Below, in pieces: positions 44,614 through 56,210 of a stretch of 64,000 nt of DNA. Origin of the DNA: Dichomitus squalens LYAD-421 SS1 (taxonomy: Eukaryota > Basidiomycota > Agaricomycetes > Polyporales > Polyporaceae); the NCBI RefSeq assembly GCF_000275845.1, contig NW_006766890.1:747042-811041 (forward strand), written 5' to 3'. The notes beneath the pieces are model-generated. The model saw nothing but the letters and a program-made list of their open reading frames with translations, was not told the origin of the DNA and made no database searches. The position numbers were made by a program, and so were the translations under genes. How positions within the stretch are numbered: the stretch's first letter is position 1; every line of letters starts with the position of its first letter.

Positions 44614-45154
44614 CGAGAGACAGGGGTCGGAGAAAGAGGAGAGATCTGGACCCTTGCGTGGCTGAGTCAAACCGAGGCAGTGGAGGCTAAGACGAAGCAG
44701 TAATAGGTGCGTATGCCATGAACGCGCGAGGCACAGGCGGCCGGTACACGTCCAGGACTCGAACACCTGTGTGTCACACGGGTCACATGTTCTCACGGGT
44801 GCGTTGTCACGCCGATGCCCTTATTCCGCTCATCGCTCAGAGACCCCTCTCGTACGCGGCAACATACTTAGTAGCTTCCTATCCCACATGGGGAGCGGCG
44901 TCCTGAAATGTCTTTGTATTCTCTCGCTCGCAGCCCAATACCCTCCCGTCACGCCCCATTTCCTTCGTCGTCGTCGTCCGAATCCTGTCCATTAGTGTCT
45001 TCGAAGCGTGCATGCGGCTACAACACGAGGGCAAGCACCCTCACCGTGGCTGGCCATACTGTACCGCCCGTCTGTACTCCTCACGAATTGCCCAGGATGC
45101 AGCAGGTCTATGATTTCTTTCTCCGGCGGCACGATGGATGACGGTCCGCGTACG
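44614..45154. other. Intergenic, divergent promoters
   Basis: Upstream region shared by the nucleoporin and the small gene at 45329. A tRNA-like B-box word (reverse complement, near 44757) lacks any matching cloverleaf. Confidence 0.35.
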
Positions 45155-45162
45155 TATATAAG
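45155..45162 (+). promoter_or_regulatory. TATA box of the gene at 45329
   Basis: TATATAAG, about 170 bp upstream of the ATG on the plus strand, suggesting a long 5' UTR and a regulated promoter. Confidence 0.5.
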
Positions 45163-45328
45163 TTCGCGGGCCTTCCGCTCTCCAGACCCCCCACAGACAG
45201 TAAGCTACAACACTCAGCAGATCCTCCCTGCGTATACAATTTCCCGTTCCGTTTGTTCGCTTTTCTTGCCTGTACATTACATCCATCCATTCGTTTCACG
45301 CCACCCGCACCCAGCTGATCGCCGCGAC

Positions 45329-45877
45329 ATGGATTCCGACATGTCCACCTACGACGCCATCGTCTTCCCGGCAGACGACCGCCCACCGCACGTAGTCCCG
45401 CTCATGACGACCGCCGTCTCGCTCCCGACGGTATACGCCGAGCCGTACCGCTGTGGGCGCGCTCCCCACCCGGAGGTGTACATGGATTACATCGCCGACC
45501 AACTTGGCTCCCATGCATGGCAGTACCATGTGAGCCTCGTCTCTCAAATTGATCGCCGGACTCACTGCTAATTCACCGACCGTTTCGTTCGCGGGCTCAC
45601 CATGCAGCTCGTAGAAGCTCTTGACGGCATGATCAAGAAGTTCCCGACGCCATACATCCTCTTCTATCCTGTCATCTCGCGGGACGGAATGCCGTTCCCA
45701 GTGAACAAGTGCATCCGTGAGATCCAAGGACAGAGGTACGATGAAGCGCGGGCGTGGCGAGGCAACCTCGTCGTAGCGAAGTACCGCGATACGGCATACT
45801 CTGCTATGATCGACGCCTCGATGGCGGACTTTCCCATCATCAAGAACTATTTGTCGACTCACCTCTCACCTTCATAG
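45329..45877 (+). CDS. Hypothetical protein, 156 aa
   Basis: Family not recognised. Two exons, 45329-45529 and 45608-45877, joined in phase 0. The protein starts MDSDMSTYDAIVFPADDRPP. It contains two compact blocks, VYMDYIADQLGSHAWQYH and FPTPYILFYPVISRDGMPFP, and ends FPIIKNYLSTHLSPS. It has no signal peptide, membrane segment or low-complexity region, so a small soluble cytosolic or nuclear protein is likely. Codon use and clean splice sites support a real gene. A TATA box lies at 45155. Confidence 0.75.
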
Positions 45878-46161
45878 AGGTAAGCGAGTCGGGCGTTAGA
45901 TCAATTTTCATTTCATCTCGCTGATCGTCGGGTCTTTTCCCGTCTCCGTAGAGCTTGTTTGTGTCGGTCCCCCGTTGTCGGATCCCCGTGGGCTTGGTGA
46001 CAGCTTCTTTGACGCTTCTAACGCATATCAACGCTCCCTAAACAGTCCGTTCGCTGGCGTGTATATATCAGTACAGTGACCCCTAATATCGTAGTCTCGT
46101 ATATATATTCACGATCAGATAACGTGCTGAGGGAGAGTGGAGACTCGCTGGAACTCGTGCA

Positions 46162-47604
46162 TCAAAGCTCTTCGTGCTTTCTTGCCTCGGCTTGCGCCTC
46201 GCGCTCACGTTCCCTTGCCGCCTCGGCCTTCTTCGGGTCGCAATGTTCTGGGTATGGGCTTGCAGGGTCGATGGGGGGGTGAGAAACACGCCCCACCTTG
46301 TGGTACTTCTTTGACTCGGCATAGAACTTCTTCCAGTGCTGTACGCCCTGCAGACCATCGGATGTCAGTTATGAACGCAGTGAAGTACCAGAAATGAAAC
46401 GCGCGAGGATTGAATCGGGGAATGCACGCGCGCGGAGGTGGGACTTGAATGGATCAAAGATAACGATCAGGTTGACGCACCCTCATCTCGCTTTCGCTTA
46501 AGCCGCGGAGGTCGTGCGTGAGGTGCGTTTTGAAACACCCGGTGCCGTATGCCCTTGCGGCATCTTTCCCAGCCCTAAAGGAAGAGAGCAATGATGAAGA
46601 GTCTCCATTAGCGCGCTAATTCCTGCAGGGAAACCGACTTTGTGCACGTCGCGTGTGAGTACGCACATCATATGATAAGAGCCGCCAGGGCCGTAGGTAG
46701 CACGGCCGGCGCTGACATCGTACACGTCCCCGTCGATCTAGATCGCACGCACTTCATCATGAGCTTCGCGGGTACACGCATGGGCACGACACATCGAAAC
46801 GCAAGAATGACCCACAGCAATGTACACAGGCTTTTCAGGGTCCGAGCCGTCGAACTGGGCGAGGAGAGTCTCGGAGAACAGCCGCTGGTTCGTCTGCGTG
46901 TACCCGATCGTACATTAGCACCTAGATACCCATACAGTGCGATAGCAGAACGGTCACGCGCCCCCTCGCTCACGCTCTCGTCCGAGAGATACGAGAGAAG
47001 GGGAGTGCGGGACGTTCCGAGAAGAGAGCACACGCACAGGAATGAATTGTCTCAAGTTAGGTAGCTCCTGCTCCCACAGGAAGCTGCCGGTGAAGAACTT
47101 GCCCGCGAGGATGATGAACAGGGTCGCGTACAGAATGAACTTGAGCAGGCCGAGGCAGCCGACCTCGACCTCCTCCGTCGGGTCAGGCTCCTCAGGCCCC
47201 ACCTCCTCGCCACGGGCAAGCTTCTCCTCGCGCTGCTGCTTGCGCTGCAGCCACTCCTTATGGGCCTGCTCGCGCTCGGCACGGTACTGCGCATACCTAC
47301 GCGCGCCCACAAAGGGCAGGGGGTCAGTGGAAAGCATGTCACATGAAGGGCATCACGACTTTAGGACTTACGCCAGGAAGGGGCGGTTAGCTTGCTTGGT
47401 GGACACCTTCCTGTCAGGATCCACAGGGTCGTCTACGGTAGGATAGTCGTCCTTCAATGGGAAGTCCGTCCAAGGGGAAGTTGGAGCACTGCCGGGGGTT
47501 TGTGGCCCCAGGGGCTTGCCATCCGCGTCCTTCGGAAAGTCCTTCAGCTTCTCGGGCCTTCTACGTTGGGGGCGATCGCCATCCGGGTTCAGAAACCAAG
47601 ACAT
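46162..47604 (-). CDS. Cytochrome b5-like heme/steroid-binding membrane protein (Dap1/MAPR-like)
   Basis: Predicted membrane-anchored heme-binding protein of the membrane-associated progesterone receptor/Dap1 class, which in yeast supports P450 function. Exons: 47604-47372, 47296-47038, 46893-46816, 46737-46667, 46574-46481 and 46347-46162, giving 306 aa. The N-terminus is hydrophilic (MSWFLNPDGDRPQRRR), followed by a charged helix. One transmembrane segment (CLGLLKFILYATLFIILAG) lies near residue 130. The b5-like domain follows: RLFSETLLAQFDGSD, VYIAIDGDVYDVSAG, YGPGGSYHMMAGKDAARA. The Tyr residues typical of MAPR heme ligation are kept. After HKVGRV the tail is Pro-rich, then Glu/Arg/Ala-rich. 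The long N-terminal part distinguishes it from short Dap1. Confidence 0.88.
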
Positions 47605-48787
47605 TACGATAAGTTACAACAAATGAAGCAGGGATGTGGTACGAAAGCAAGCAGACGGTACTGGGTGGCGATGCACAGAGGTGTGTACGTGGTCCTGTTG
47701 TTAATAGTCCCACGACACGTTCGATAAGCTAGCAATGCGTCAGCGGCCACTGGCGGTTGGTGAGAACAAGGTCCGAGTCGATAGCGTGATATTTCGGCCA
47801 ACAGGTATGTGTCCTTTCCATATTTGGACGTGGACGCCCTGGAGCGTCGCGTGCGGGCGCTGCACTTCAAAGAATCCTACGCCCTGTAGGTGCCTCCGCG
47901 AGCATAGCGTCTGGACACATAGCCTACCAAGACTCTAGTTGATATTTTTTCCAGCTCGGATGTTGACAACCGGCGGACGGTACCCAACGTGCACCTTCCG
48001 AATGGACCTCCAGGTCTCCATATGGTATGGTGAGCGCGGCTCGAGCTTGAGATTGTGGCGGTTGAGAGATGTCCCAACCGCATGTTCCTGCAATCATTCT
48101 CCCAGAACCCACGAGACTCCCAAAGCATCGACTTCCGCAATACTTTGCGGGGCGAGATAGCGGCATGGCGTGCCCTGGCTTGGCATGGCTGTCATTAGAA
48201 GGCCCCCACGATTCGAGAACACTTGCTCACGGACAGGCAGCATTCGCATAGCCCACGTAGCTTCGACTAGCAAACGAGATGTTCCCAGATCCACTGCACG
48301 CAACGGTTTTACAATGAGAACGAACCATGTATTAGAATGCTACTGAAGCATAATGGGACGCCATATTAATATAGCCAGTAGTAAGGTATGATAAATGTTA
48401 CATTGCGTACGCAGAGAGTGAAACGAAAATGTCGAAAATATGGTGGGGATGTGTACGAGAGGGAGATGTGGATGTATGCCGGAGAATAAAATGCAAAAGT
48501 ACTGAGGACCAAGCCTGGATAGAAGATGTGCCAAGCGTAGATGACGATGAGCGATGATCAGTAAACGAGGACCCCGCCTGTGGAGACGAACAGGACGTAG
48601 CGAGAATTGATTGAATGACACAGCGTGACAACTATGAGGACTGTAGTATGATGACAGATGTACGAGCTTGGATGCATGGCGAGGCATATACTGTTGCAGA
48701 CTGACATGGGGCATAAGATATCAAGAGCGAGAATGAGATGCATAGGAGTGCGCCAACCGACTGGGATCGATCAACGAGTCAACCATG
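47605..48787. other. Intergenic, no gene recognised
   Basis: About 1.2 kb between the b5-like gene start and the stop of the RGS gene. The frames present, for example 48340-48714 on the minus strand, are rich in His and Leu and have no motif. Confidence 0.4.
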
Positions 48788-50912
48788 TCACCGGTGTTCA
48801 ATCGCCGGAGGGCGCTCCTGAGTGCGCTCTTGAGTCACTGCTCTTTGCGATATCGTCACGTACGCCCCTCCAACCTCCTCCTCGCTGGCCTCCAGTCCTG
48901 GTGGTACCGTCGGTGTCGACGCGCTCGAATTCATCAAAGGGAAGTCCGCAAGAGGACCGTCATCTTCCTCAACCAACTTGATCTTGAGCGCAAGGAACCT
49001 CGGAGTCTTGATGAACTGTGGCCCATTTTAGTAGGTGATGGTGCAACAATGTAAGCAGACGTACCTTCGGGACAGAGTCCGTAGCCATAAGGCGGAAAAC
49101 GTGCGTCTGAATACGTTCGTACAGACGAATCATTGTCTGCAGCTGCGTTGCATTGAAGGCGTTGGCCTGCTCCAGCTCGACACGACCTTGGAAGGTCTTG
49201 CCCGTCAAGCTCTGGATGACGTCCGAGAGGTAACCCGAGAGCTCGTTCCGAAGACCATGATCGATGTTGAGCTCGCTTTGCGAAGACGGTGCCAAGTACG
49301 TGTTGTAGATGACGAAAGCCTTCTGGATGAGAGCCTCGTGATGTTTCTCCATAGCCAGCTGACCAGGCGTGCTCTTAGCTCCTCTCCCTGCGGGATTCGC
49401 AGCGATAGCGCTAGATGTCGTGCTGAAGGACTTCTTGAAATCCTGAACGTCGAGGTAGAAGGACAGGTTCTCCTCGCAGAAGTTGCTCCGGAGGAAATCA
49501 CGGAAGAGCGCACGCAGCTGTGGCTCCTCCATGATGAACTTGAGACGGTCCGTGTTGGACTCCTTGTGCGCTTTCTTCTCGGGGTCGTAACTTGCGTTCA
49601 ACTTCTCCGTCATGGAGATGCGGCGATGTATCTTCGCATCAGTTGAGGCGGCACCCTCAGCGGTCGATGCGTCGACGCTGTGATCCTCCGATGTCCGCGC
49701 TGCATTCGAGACGTTCGCCGCGGAGCTGTTCGGAGATGGCCGAGCACCATCAGGCATGTCCCAACGGGCAAGTCGACGACCTTCGTCGGTGACGCGATAG
49801 ATGGCCTTCGCTGTACAACGGAACTCTCCATGTTGCTACGATGAGAAGTGAGCAACGAGCAATGTCGATGGTAAAACGCGGATACGTACAGAGATGGACG
49901 AGTTCGCACCGCCAGCAGCACCACGAACGGTGAAGATGATAGCGGAGTCGTTGTTCTTTCGCTTGTCGGAAACAAGGGTGATGAGGCCGAACCGCACAAA
50001 TTGCGCCGCCATCTCGGCCGCCTCTTCCCTACCGATGACGGACGTAAAGTCGCATAGCCACTCCAAAGCCGTCACGGCAGCGAAGCAGTGCTTGTGGACG
50101 ACCGGGCCTTTCGCCCCCTTCTCAGACACGTCCATCAATGCTACGCCCTTCGACCGTTCGTGATACTTCTGGAACGCATCCATGGTCTCCATGTACTCAG
50201 GAGGATAGTTAGGCTGGCGACCGACGAAGCGACGAAAAAGGGCAGTGATGGCAGAGTGTGAGACGATGATCTCATCGTCGACTGACCGTCGCTCGAGATG
50301 CAGCAGCTTCATGCAGATTGGTTGAGAGGAAAAGACACGGGCGAGGTGGTCGCCATTGATGCCGTTCTTGCTCATGAACCGTTCAAGGACGTGGAGACCC
50401 TTCGGCGTCAGCACGTACACGCCACGCTCCTTGAAGAGGTTGGAGCCAGGATCCGCCGCGTTCTCAATGAGACGTGCATCCATGAACTGCTGGCACATCG
50501 CCTTGGCCATATCACGAGTCATGGAGAAGGTCGTGGTAGTCGTGGTCGTGACAATGCGAGATGGTTCTCGGGGATCTGGTCCACGATTCGATTGCGAAAA
50601 TTTCAGCGACGCCAGGTTCCTCGCCGCATCGTCGCTTGTTGCAATCCATAAGGAGGGAAATCAAGGCGAAGATCAACTGGGGCACGTACGTGGTGAAAGA
50701 ATTGGGGAAAGTACGGAAGTATTGCCTATTTGTGGTCAGCTCCAGAAAGGGTCGCAAACAGATCCAGCGTATCCTGGGAGGTATTGACGTTGTGTGAGCT
50801 GCGAATAAGGAGGAAAGCGAGTTGTACGCACCTTGAGGAATGGCCTGCCGCGTTTTGTCGTCTTCATCATGTGGGACGAAGTCGCCTGTGGTGCTTCTGC
50901 CGGAGGAGGCAT
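48788..50912 (-). CDS. DEP-RGS regulator of G-protein signalling (Sst2/FlbA-like), with apparent frameshift
   Basis: GTPase-activating protein for a heterotrimeric G-alpha, homologous to yeast Sst2 and Aspergillus FlbA, which control pheromone response and development. Exons: 50912-50832, 50773-50690, 50634-49890, 49835-49065 and 49015-48788. The N-terminus has KTTKRGRPFLK then DTLDLFATL. The fungal DEP region has FRTFPNSFTTDDAARNL and PSRIVTTTTTTTFSMTRDMA. A second DEP-like part ends EFRCTAKAIYRVTDEGRRLA. The RGS domain runs from LKFIMEEPQLRALFRDFL through EENLSFYLDVQDF to MIRLYERIQTHVFRLM. Exon 2 is 84 nt, but phase on both sides needs 3n+2. The frame must shift by one base between FATL and LTTNRQYF. 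This could be a sequencing error, a strain mutation or an unrecognised splice. Confidence 0.88.
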
Positions 50913-53668
50913 GTTTGATTAAGGAGAAGATAGAAAGAAAGGCAAAAGAGAAAAAGGAGCCAAGCTGCAGAGACGGAGACGGAGACGGAGACGGAGGAGA
51001 GGAAGCCAAAAGGTGGATGGCGGGCGGGAGGAGGAGTCGGAGGAGATGATGAACGACGACGAGGGGCGCAGTCGGCGCCTGTGCGAAACCCGTTGACAAC
51101 CCACAATTCGTCCCAATTTCCCACGTGGCTCCTCCCGGCCCAGACATGCGAAACAGGGCCGTCCCGAAAAATTCCTTCATTTAGTCTTTTTAGACATGCC
51201 GATCTCCCCGCCGGCAGCTGGCCCCGGCACTCCCAAATCTCCCGTTTGGTCCCCGCCTCCGGCCATCCCACAGCCGCCCAGGCGCAGGGCCGCCGCATTG
51301 CCCCCTTTGGGTTGTAGTCTGCTCATCCTCCGCCGTCCGGCCAGACATCGCTACCTCCAGGGTGCTCTGAGCAGTCGGGCCCGCACCTATCACCACCATC
51401 ACGCAGCCGTCCATAGCTGCCCGCTGTTCTGTTTGCCATGAGGCGACCCGCGCTCCACAACTCCATTGTTCTGTCTGCCGCGTTCCCCTTCGAATCAGTC
51501 CCCATCAACTTTCAGGCAACTGATCGTCACGCCACCCGGTCGTCAGTCCGGCCCGCTTCTCCTTATGCGATACATAAGCGCCAGCGTCTAGCTATCCTTT
51601 CTCGCCCATTCCCCTCTCTTCGCCGCCAAGTTTCCGTCTTCGGTCTCGACTCGGCACGTCGTTCCAAGTATGTCAATACAACGGCGACGCCACAAAGCCC
51701 TATCAGACGCACAATAATGTGTGGGTATTGCACATATGAGCACTGAACTACAGGCATCAGATCACGCGAAATCAGTCCCAGTGTGGAAGGCGATCTGCAA
51801 GCCGCGCTCTGACTCGTTTCGTATGTTCATCCCGAAAGAGGTTCATGCAACCGGGCGAGGCGCGTATCGACGCGTTTATGCTATGGGGCGGAAGGACGTA
51901 GCGCCCGTTGTCATGTTTCAGGTGTCAAACGCTGCGACGTAACGTTTGCGGCCGGACGCTGGCAGCGACTGTCTGTAGACCACGGTGACCAGGTGTCCTT
52001 GGGGCATATACGAGGGGCCTGCGTCTACCTACGCGCCATGCGACATACGCACATAAAACCCTTCACGGCAGGGAATCCGATGTTTTCGATTGGAGAAAAG
52101 CCGATGAAATGGGGACGCAAAAGGCAACCGCCCGTCGTTTTCAATGACTTTTATCCAGAAATGCCACATATTTACGGATTGTTTGTCTCGCGCGTCCCCT
52201 TTTCAGAGACTTTTCTCCAGCTGGAAATACCTGAATCCCTGCCGTGCTTCCAGTGCGCTGACGCGTCCCGTGTGTTATATCATATCAGACATGAGTTTTA
52301 CGGAGATCTCACTGACCTCCGTTCTCCGCCGCCCACAGGCTTTCTGACGACCGTGTTATCCGAGCACGCGGCCGAGTTTACGACAATGCCCTCATTTTGG
52401 CCCTGAGCACCACGCGACTACAAGCGTTATGCGACCTAGCGACGGTACGTCTAGAGGGCTCGATGTGGCCCGTTGTTCCCCACGTTGGTGCTGCCATCTC
52501 GTGTTCGTAGCCGGTGAACCTGGGGCGTCACGGGACAGGGAATAGGATATGCTTCAGGTTTCATCGCTTTTGACTCCTACCCCCACCCTGATGCTCTCCG
52601 GGTGATATAGAGGGTACTTATCCTCGTTGAGCGTTTGGACAGTACGCACCTTGTTTCTAGTCCTCAGGGCTGTGGGTACTGATCAAAGCTATAGCGCGGT
52701 CGGGAGGCTTGCGGATGTTCTGTGTCACTGTGCATCGTGCAGTACCATCTCGTGCATGGTGTTCGGCTTGCCAGCCCCTTATCATCAGATGGGCCTCGAA
52801 GTTACATAGTCGAGTCCATCCACCCGCCACATGTTTCGGAACGACCGCTTGGTTCCAGCAAGCACACCACCTAGCGCCAGTGTAGGGGGGCAGTGAGGTG
52901 CTCTGGAGCCCATGACCCGGCTTCGATGCATGGATCATCTGCATTCTGACGCCTGCTGCTCCAGCTGTCTTGGCGCATGTCGTCAATAGGAGAAGCAGCC
53001 GGTTCGAGTCGTCTGCAAGAACCTGAGGCCTGATGCCACAGCTTTCATTTACCAGGAGCCTCGCTATGATGCTTGCGGTTAACCTTGGTGCTTATTCGGC
53101 AGCAGGTCCACGGTTCTCTTCCTGCACAGCTTCAGATGCTCACCATGCGCTCCAGGAGAGGAGACGCCGTAATTCATAAGACTAAGTTATGGGGGATGTG
53201 CTCAGTAATCGCACGGAGGATGTCAAAGCCGAGCGTCCGTATTCATCTCAGTCGCCGGTCCCTACGAACGTCTTCATTAGGATCTACATATAGGACACCG
53301 GATATTTTGCGAAGAATCCATGTGAGCTTCCCTCCGTATAGGCATGCTTGAACCGTGTTGTTGATAGCAGAGGTGAACCGAACATCGAACATTCGAACTA
53401 CTTCGGGTCCCACCCAGATCCGTGTCTGACTCAGGAGATAGACAGACAGTCTGACAGCAAGTACCTGAAGTCTTCTCAGTGTGCGTCAGAACTTGGAAGT
53501 TCATTGTCACCCAAACTCAGTCGACGGTTGAGTCAATGTGACAAACTGTGACAAGCCGGTTGGCAAAGGAATCATGATCGTCACCCTTGCGTCACGAGAG
53601 GTCACGGTATCTACCACGCGCGGCGCTCCGTCGCAATTGTGCTCAGTACCACCGTCGTGACGACGACG
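50913..53668. other. Longest gene-poor stretch of the window
   Basis: About 2.75 kb. Near 51720-51942 and 51993-52406 the plus strand has open frames of moderate protein-like composition (for example VFNDFYPEMPHIYGLFVSR). They have no ATG-led start, no joined splice chain and no recognised domain. Other frames are random. A B-box-like word near 53001 (GGTTCGAGTC) has no tRNA around it. Confidence 0.35.
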
Positions 53669-54958
53669 ATGTCCGCAAATATCAACGTAGGCCTACTGCT
53701 CCATTGAGTCAGTCTTCAGATGTTGACAGGTTTCATACAGGATGCTTCAGCTATCCAGGCACTGCTAGACCAGCTGAAATCATCCGATGCCTGGCGCAAG
53801 GTCGCCAATCCGAACGCTGTGATTCCGGCGACCAACCCCCACGAATCTCTTAGTGAACGAGCGGTTCCCGATCAGTTGGTTATGCGCCCTCAGGATGACC
53901 ATGAAGGGGCCGGATTTGAAGAAACTGATGAGAGCATGCATGTGGACACTCTTACGTCCGCGAGTTCAGATATGGAAGCTTGCTCGAAGCTACCCTCAGT
54001 CGCAGCCCTCCTTTCGCAGCTGCAGTCTTCAAACGCCCTGAACAGCGCGGTTGCAGGCACGAGCCTCCCACCAGTACCTATAGGCATATCTTCGGCGCAC
54101 GCCCCCCTTAGACCCGGTCGATCCCAAAATGCCGGTCCGGATATGGCACCAGGGATTGACACGCACCAGCGAGCACCCCAAACGCCTTCCGAGAATGTGC
54201 GGGCGTGTTCATTCCAACAGGCCCTACCCCATCTCGCGCGGCTTTCCCAGGATCTAGACGTTCTCAGAATGCTGACAACTGTAAGTCGGCGCAGGATCGC
54301 GGGCCGAAGGCGACACCGCTGATCTACAGGCTGCGCACGCACCCTGTGTAGATGAAATCTGAGCAGATCGAGTTGGAGCGTCAGTTGTGGCATGAACGGC
54401 GAGAAATCCAACGGAAGCATGAAGAGAGGGTCAGAACGGCACGTACCAAGTGAGTGCCCTGGTAGCCACGCGTCGTTGGGGTCCTGCTGCTTCAGCTGCG
54501 CTCCTGTTCATGAGAGTTCTAACCTTCATGATCTTGCCTGGAAACACAGGGCGAACATCATTGGAGCGGGTCTTACACAATATGAAGCCGATGTTCGTCC
54601 AAGTGCTCAGCATCTCTGTGTTTCTAGTATCCAGGACTGACAATGCGACCCTTGGCAGGCAATGACGGACTCTTTCCGGGCAGAGCTGCGTAAATTCGAC
54701 CGCGAGAGGGCGCTGCCTGCGTGGGATGGCCTAGTGACCAAGCAGCAGATCGCCCTCGAGGCACTTGGCGTACCCGCGATGTTCCCTTCGACGGAGGTTA
54801 CGGATCGAGAGGTACGGGCGCTCTATGGCATTCCATTGATGATGCTGATGTGGAACGCTACCACCCAGCGTCAACAGAAGATCATGCAGGTGTTGGGTGG
54901 GATTATTGGAAGCGAAGGAAGCGATCCCCCACGCGTGGCTGCTGGCCGTGATAGATAA
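53669..54958 (+). CDS. Hypothetical protein with helical, charged C-terminal region
   Basis: No named family recognised. Exons: 53669-53686, 53741-54280, 54352-54449, 54550-54592 and 54659-54958, giving 332 aa. The N-terminus MSANINDASAIQALLDQLKS and the internal SVAALLSQLQSSNALNSA are two similar short helical motifs (xxALLxQLxSS). A long coiled-coil-like stretch follows: KSEQIELERQLWHERREIQ, KHEERVRTARTK, ANIIGAGLTQYEAD and SFRAELRKFDRE. The C-terminus contains WDGLVTKQQIALEALGVP. The 18-nt first exon was chosen because it joins in phase through a 54-nt intron. An alternative start is the in-frame ATG at 53720. Confidence 0.7.
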
Positions 54959-56210
54959 CTGACAGGGGTGCATTGCGCTGCACTGCGCTTGGTAGGAATA
55001 CCAGCCCTACATCCTTGGTTCAGCACAGCTCGGATTGGGTGCGAGCTACATCCCGAATACGAATATTGTAGGGTAGCCTGTCATTTGGTGACGCACCGGT
55101 GTCCAGTCAGCTCAGCTCCACTCAATGGACATTATGTTAATTTATGTACCGAAGCAGTCTGCCCCAATCTGGTCGAGGTCGCGGCGCCAGAGATTCTTCT
55201 CACTGTTATTATCCTGGTCAATTCAACGGACATTCAGTTCTGCGGAACGATGAAGTCTCGCCAAGTGTTGTTGTTGCCAGTACCCGCTACGCTGCGTGAG
55301 CAGGGTAGACGAAGATCGGGGTACAGGGCCATATAGGTGCTTTTGGACTTACAGCTGTTTTCAACCGGTAGGCCCCTGCGCGGCTTTTTACACACACCGT
55401 CGGACCATAGGATTCAAGTCTCGAGGTAACTCAGCACGTTAGCCGCACCCATGCCGAACTTAGCCTGGACTCGGACTTCGGTTGTCCCGCTGAACCCTGG
55501 TTCGGGCCGCCCTTGTCGAGCTCCGGCTGAAAAAGTTGTGCAAGGGTCTATCGTTCTGAAAACAGCTGTAACTTCGTTCTTTGATGGAGACAACACGACT
55601 CAACGTTAGACTTAACTAAGTAAGCAAGACGTCCCCTGTGGCCCATATGCTATCTCGGGATCTTGTTCCTATCCGCGTTAGATCCCTCGTGAAAAGCCTG
55701 TATATAACGGATCTGAACAACTCTAGAGGCTAAAGCTAAGCTATAGTAGACTATCCGGATTTGGAACAGGGGAATGGGCGCGTAAGCCCCGCTCGGGCTC
55801 CTCTGCTAGGCGTAGCTTCATAACTTGTAACTGCGGCATGCTACCATCAGTGTTCGGTCGCGTATGGTGAGCTATCGGCGATTTCAGGCTACATGTACGT
55901 ACATAGTGAGCAGGAGTCGCGGGCGCGAGGTCGCGTGGGTGAGATAATTAAATTGGTGGCAAAGGAAGCAATAAGCGAGATCAATTGGCAACAGCTGATC
56001 ATCCCAGGGGCTGGCCTCTGCAGCCTGCCGCGCTGAGAGCCCGACTGTTCAGAACGCCTCGCGGGTCTGGTCGACTGATACTTCTTCCGCCTATGCGGGC
56101 TCAGCCATCGCTCTTTTCTTTCATTCTGCTCATGCACAACGCGTGCAGCGTCGGCTCCTGCGTTCCCCGCCCTGCCTCCCGCCTCAAATAGAGCCCGAAG
56201 CCCGATCACC
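54959..56210. other. Intergenic, no gene recognised
   Basis: About 1.25 kb. It holds no long credible frame, no tRNA and no repeat longer than a few bases. Confidence 0.4.

Noticed and set aside
40940..44680. Repeated peptide LGLTQPRK in the nucleoporin (near 40965) and upstream of its start (near 44665)
   Set aside because: The upstream copy lies before the chosen ATG in non-coding-looking sequence, and the two DNA segments differ at several bases; probably coincidence.
44745..44775. B-box-like word on the minus strand upstream of the nucleoporin
   Set aside because: Only a 4-bp stem forms, and no anticodon or D arm can be drawn.
51993..52406. Plus-strand frame with fairly protein-like composition
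   Set aside because: No ATG start, no in-phase neighbouring exon, no recognisable family; kept only as a note on the gene-poor stretch.
52981..53020. B-box-like GGTTCGAGTC suggesting a tRNA
   Set aside because: Flanks do not form a T stem and there is no A-box or acceptor stem at the expected distance.
53687..53719. 33-nt intron giving MSANIN-MLTGF in the coiled-coil hypothetical
   Set aside because: Too short for a functional intron; the 54-nt alternative ending at 53740 keeps the frame and has normal size.
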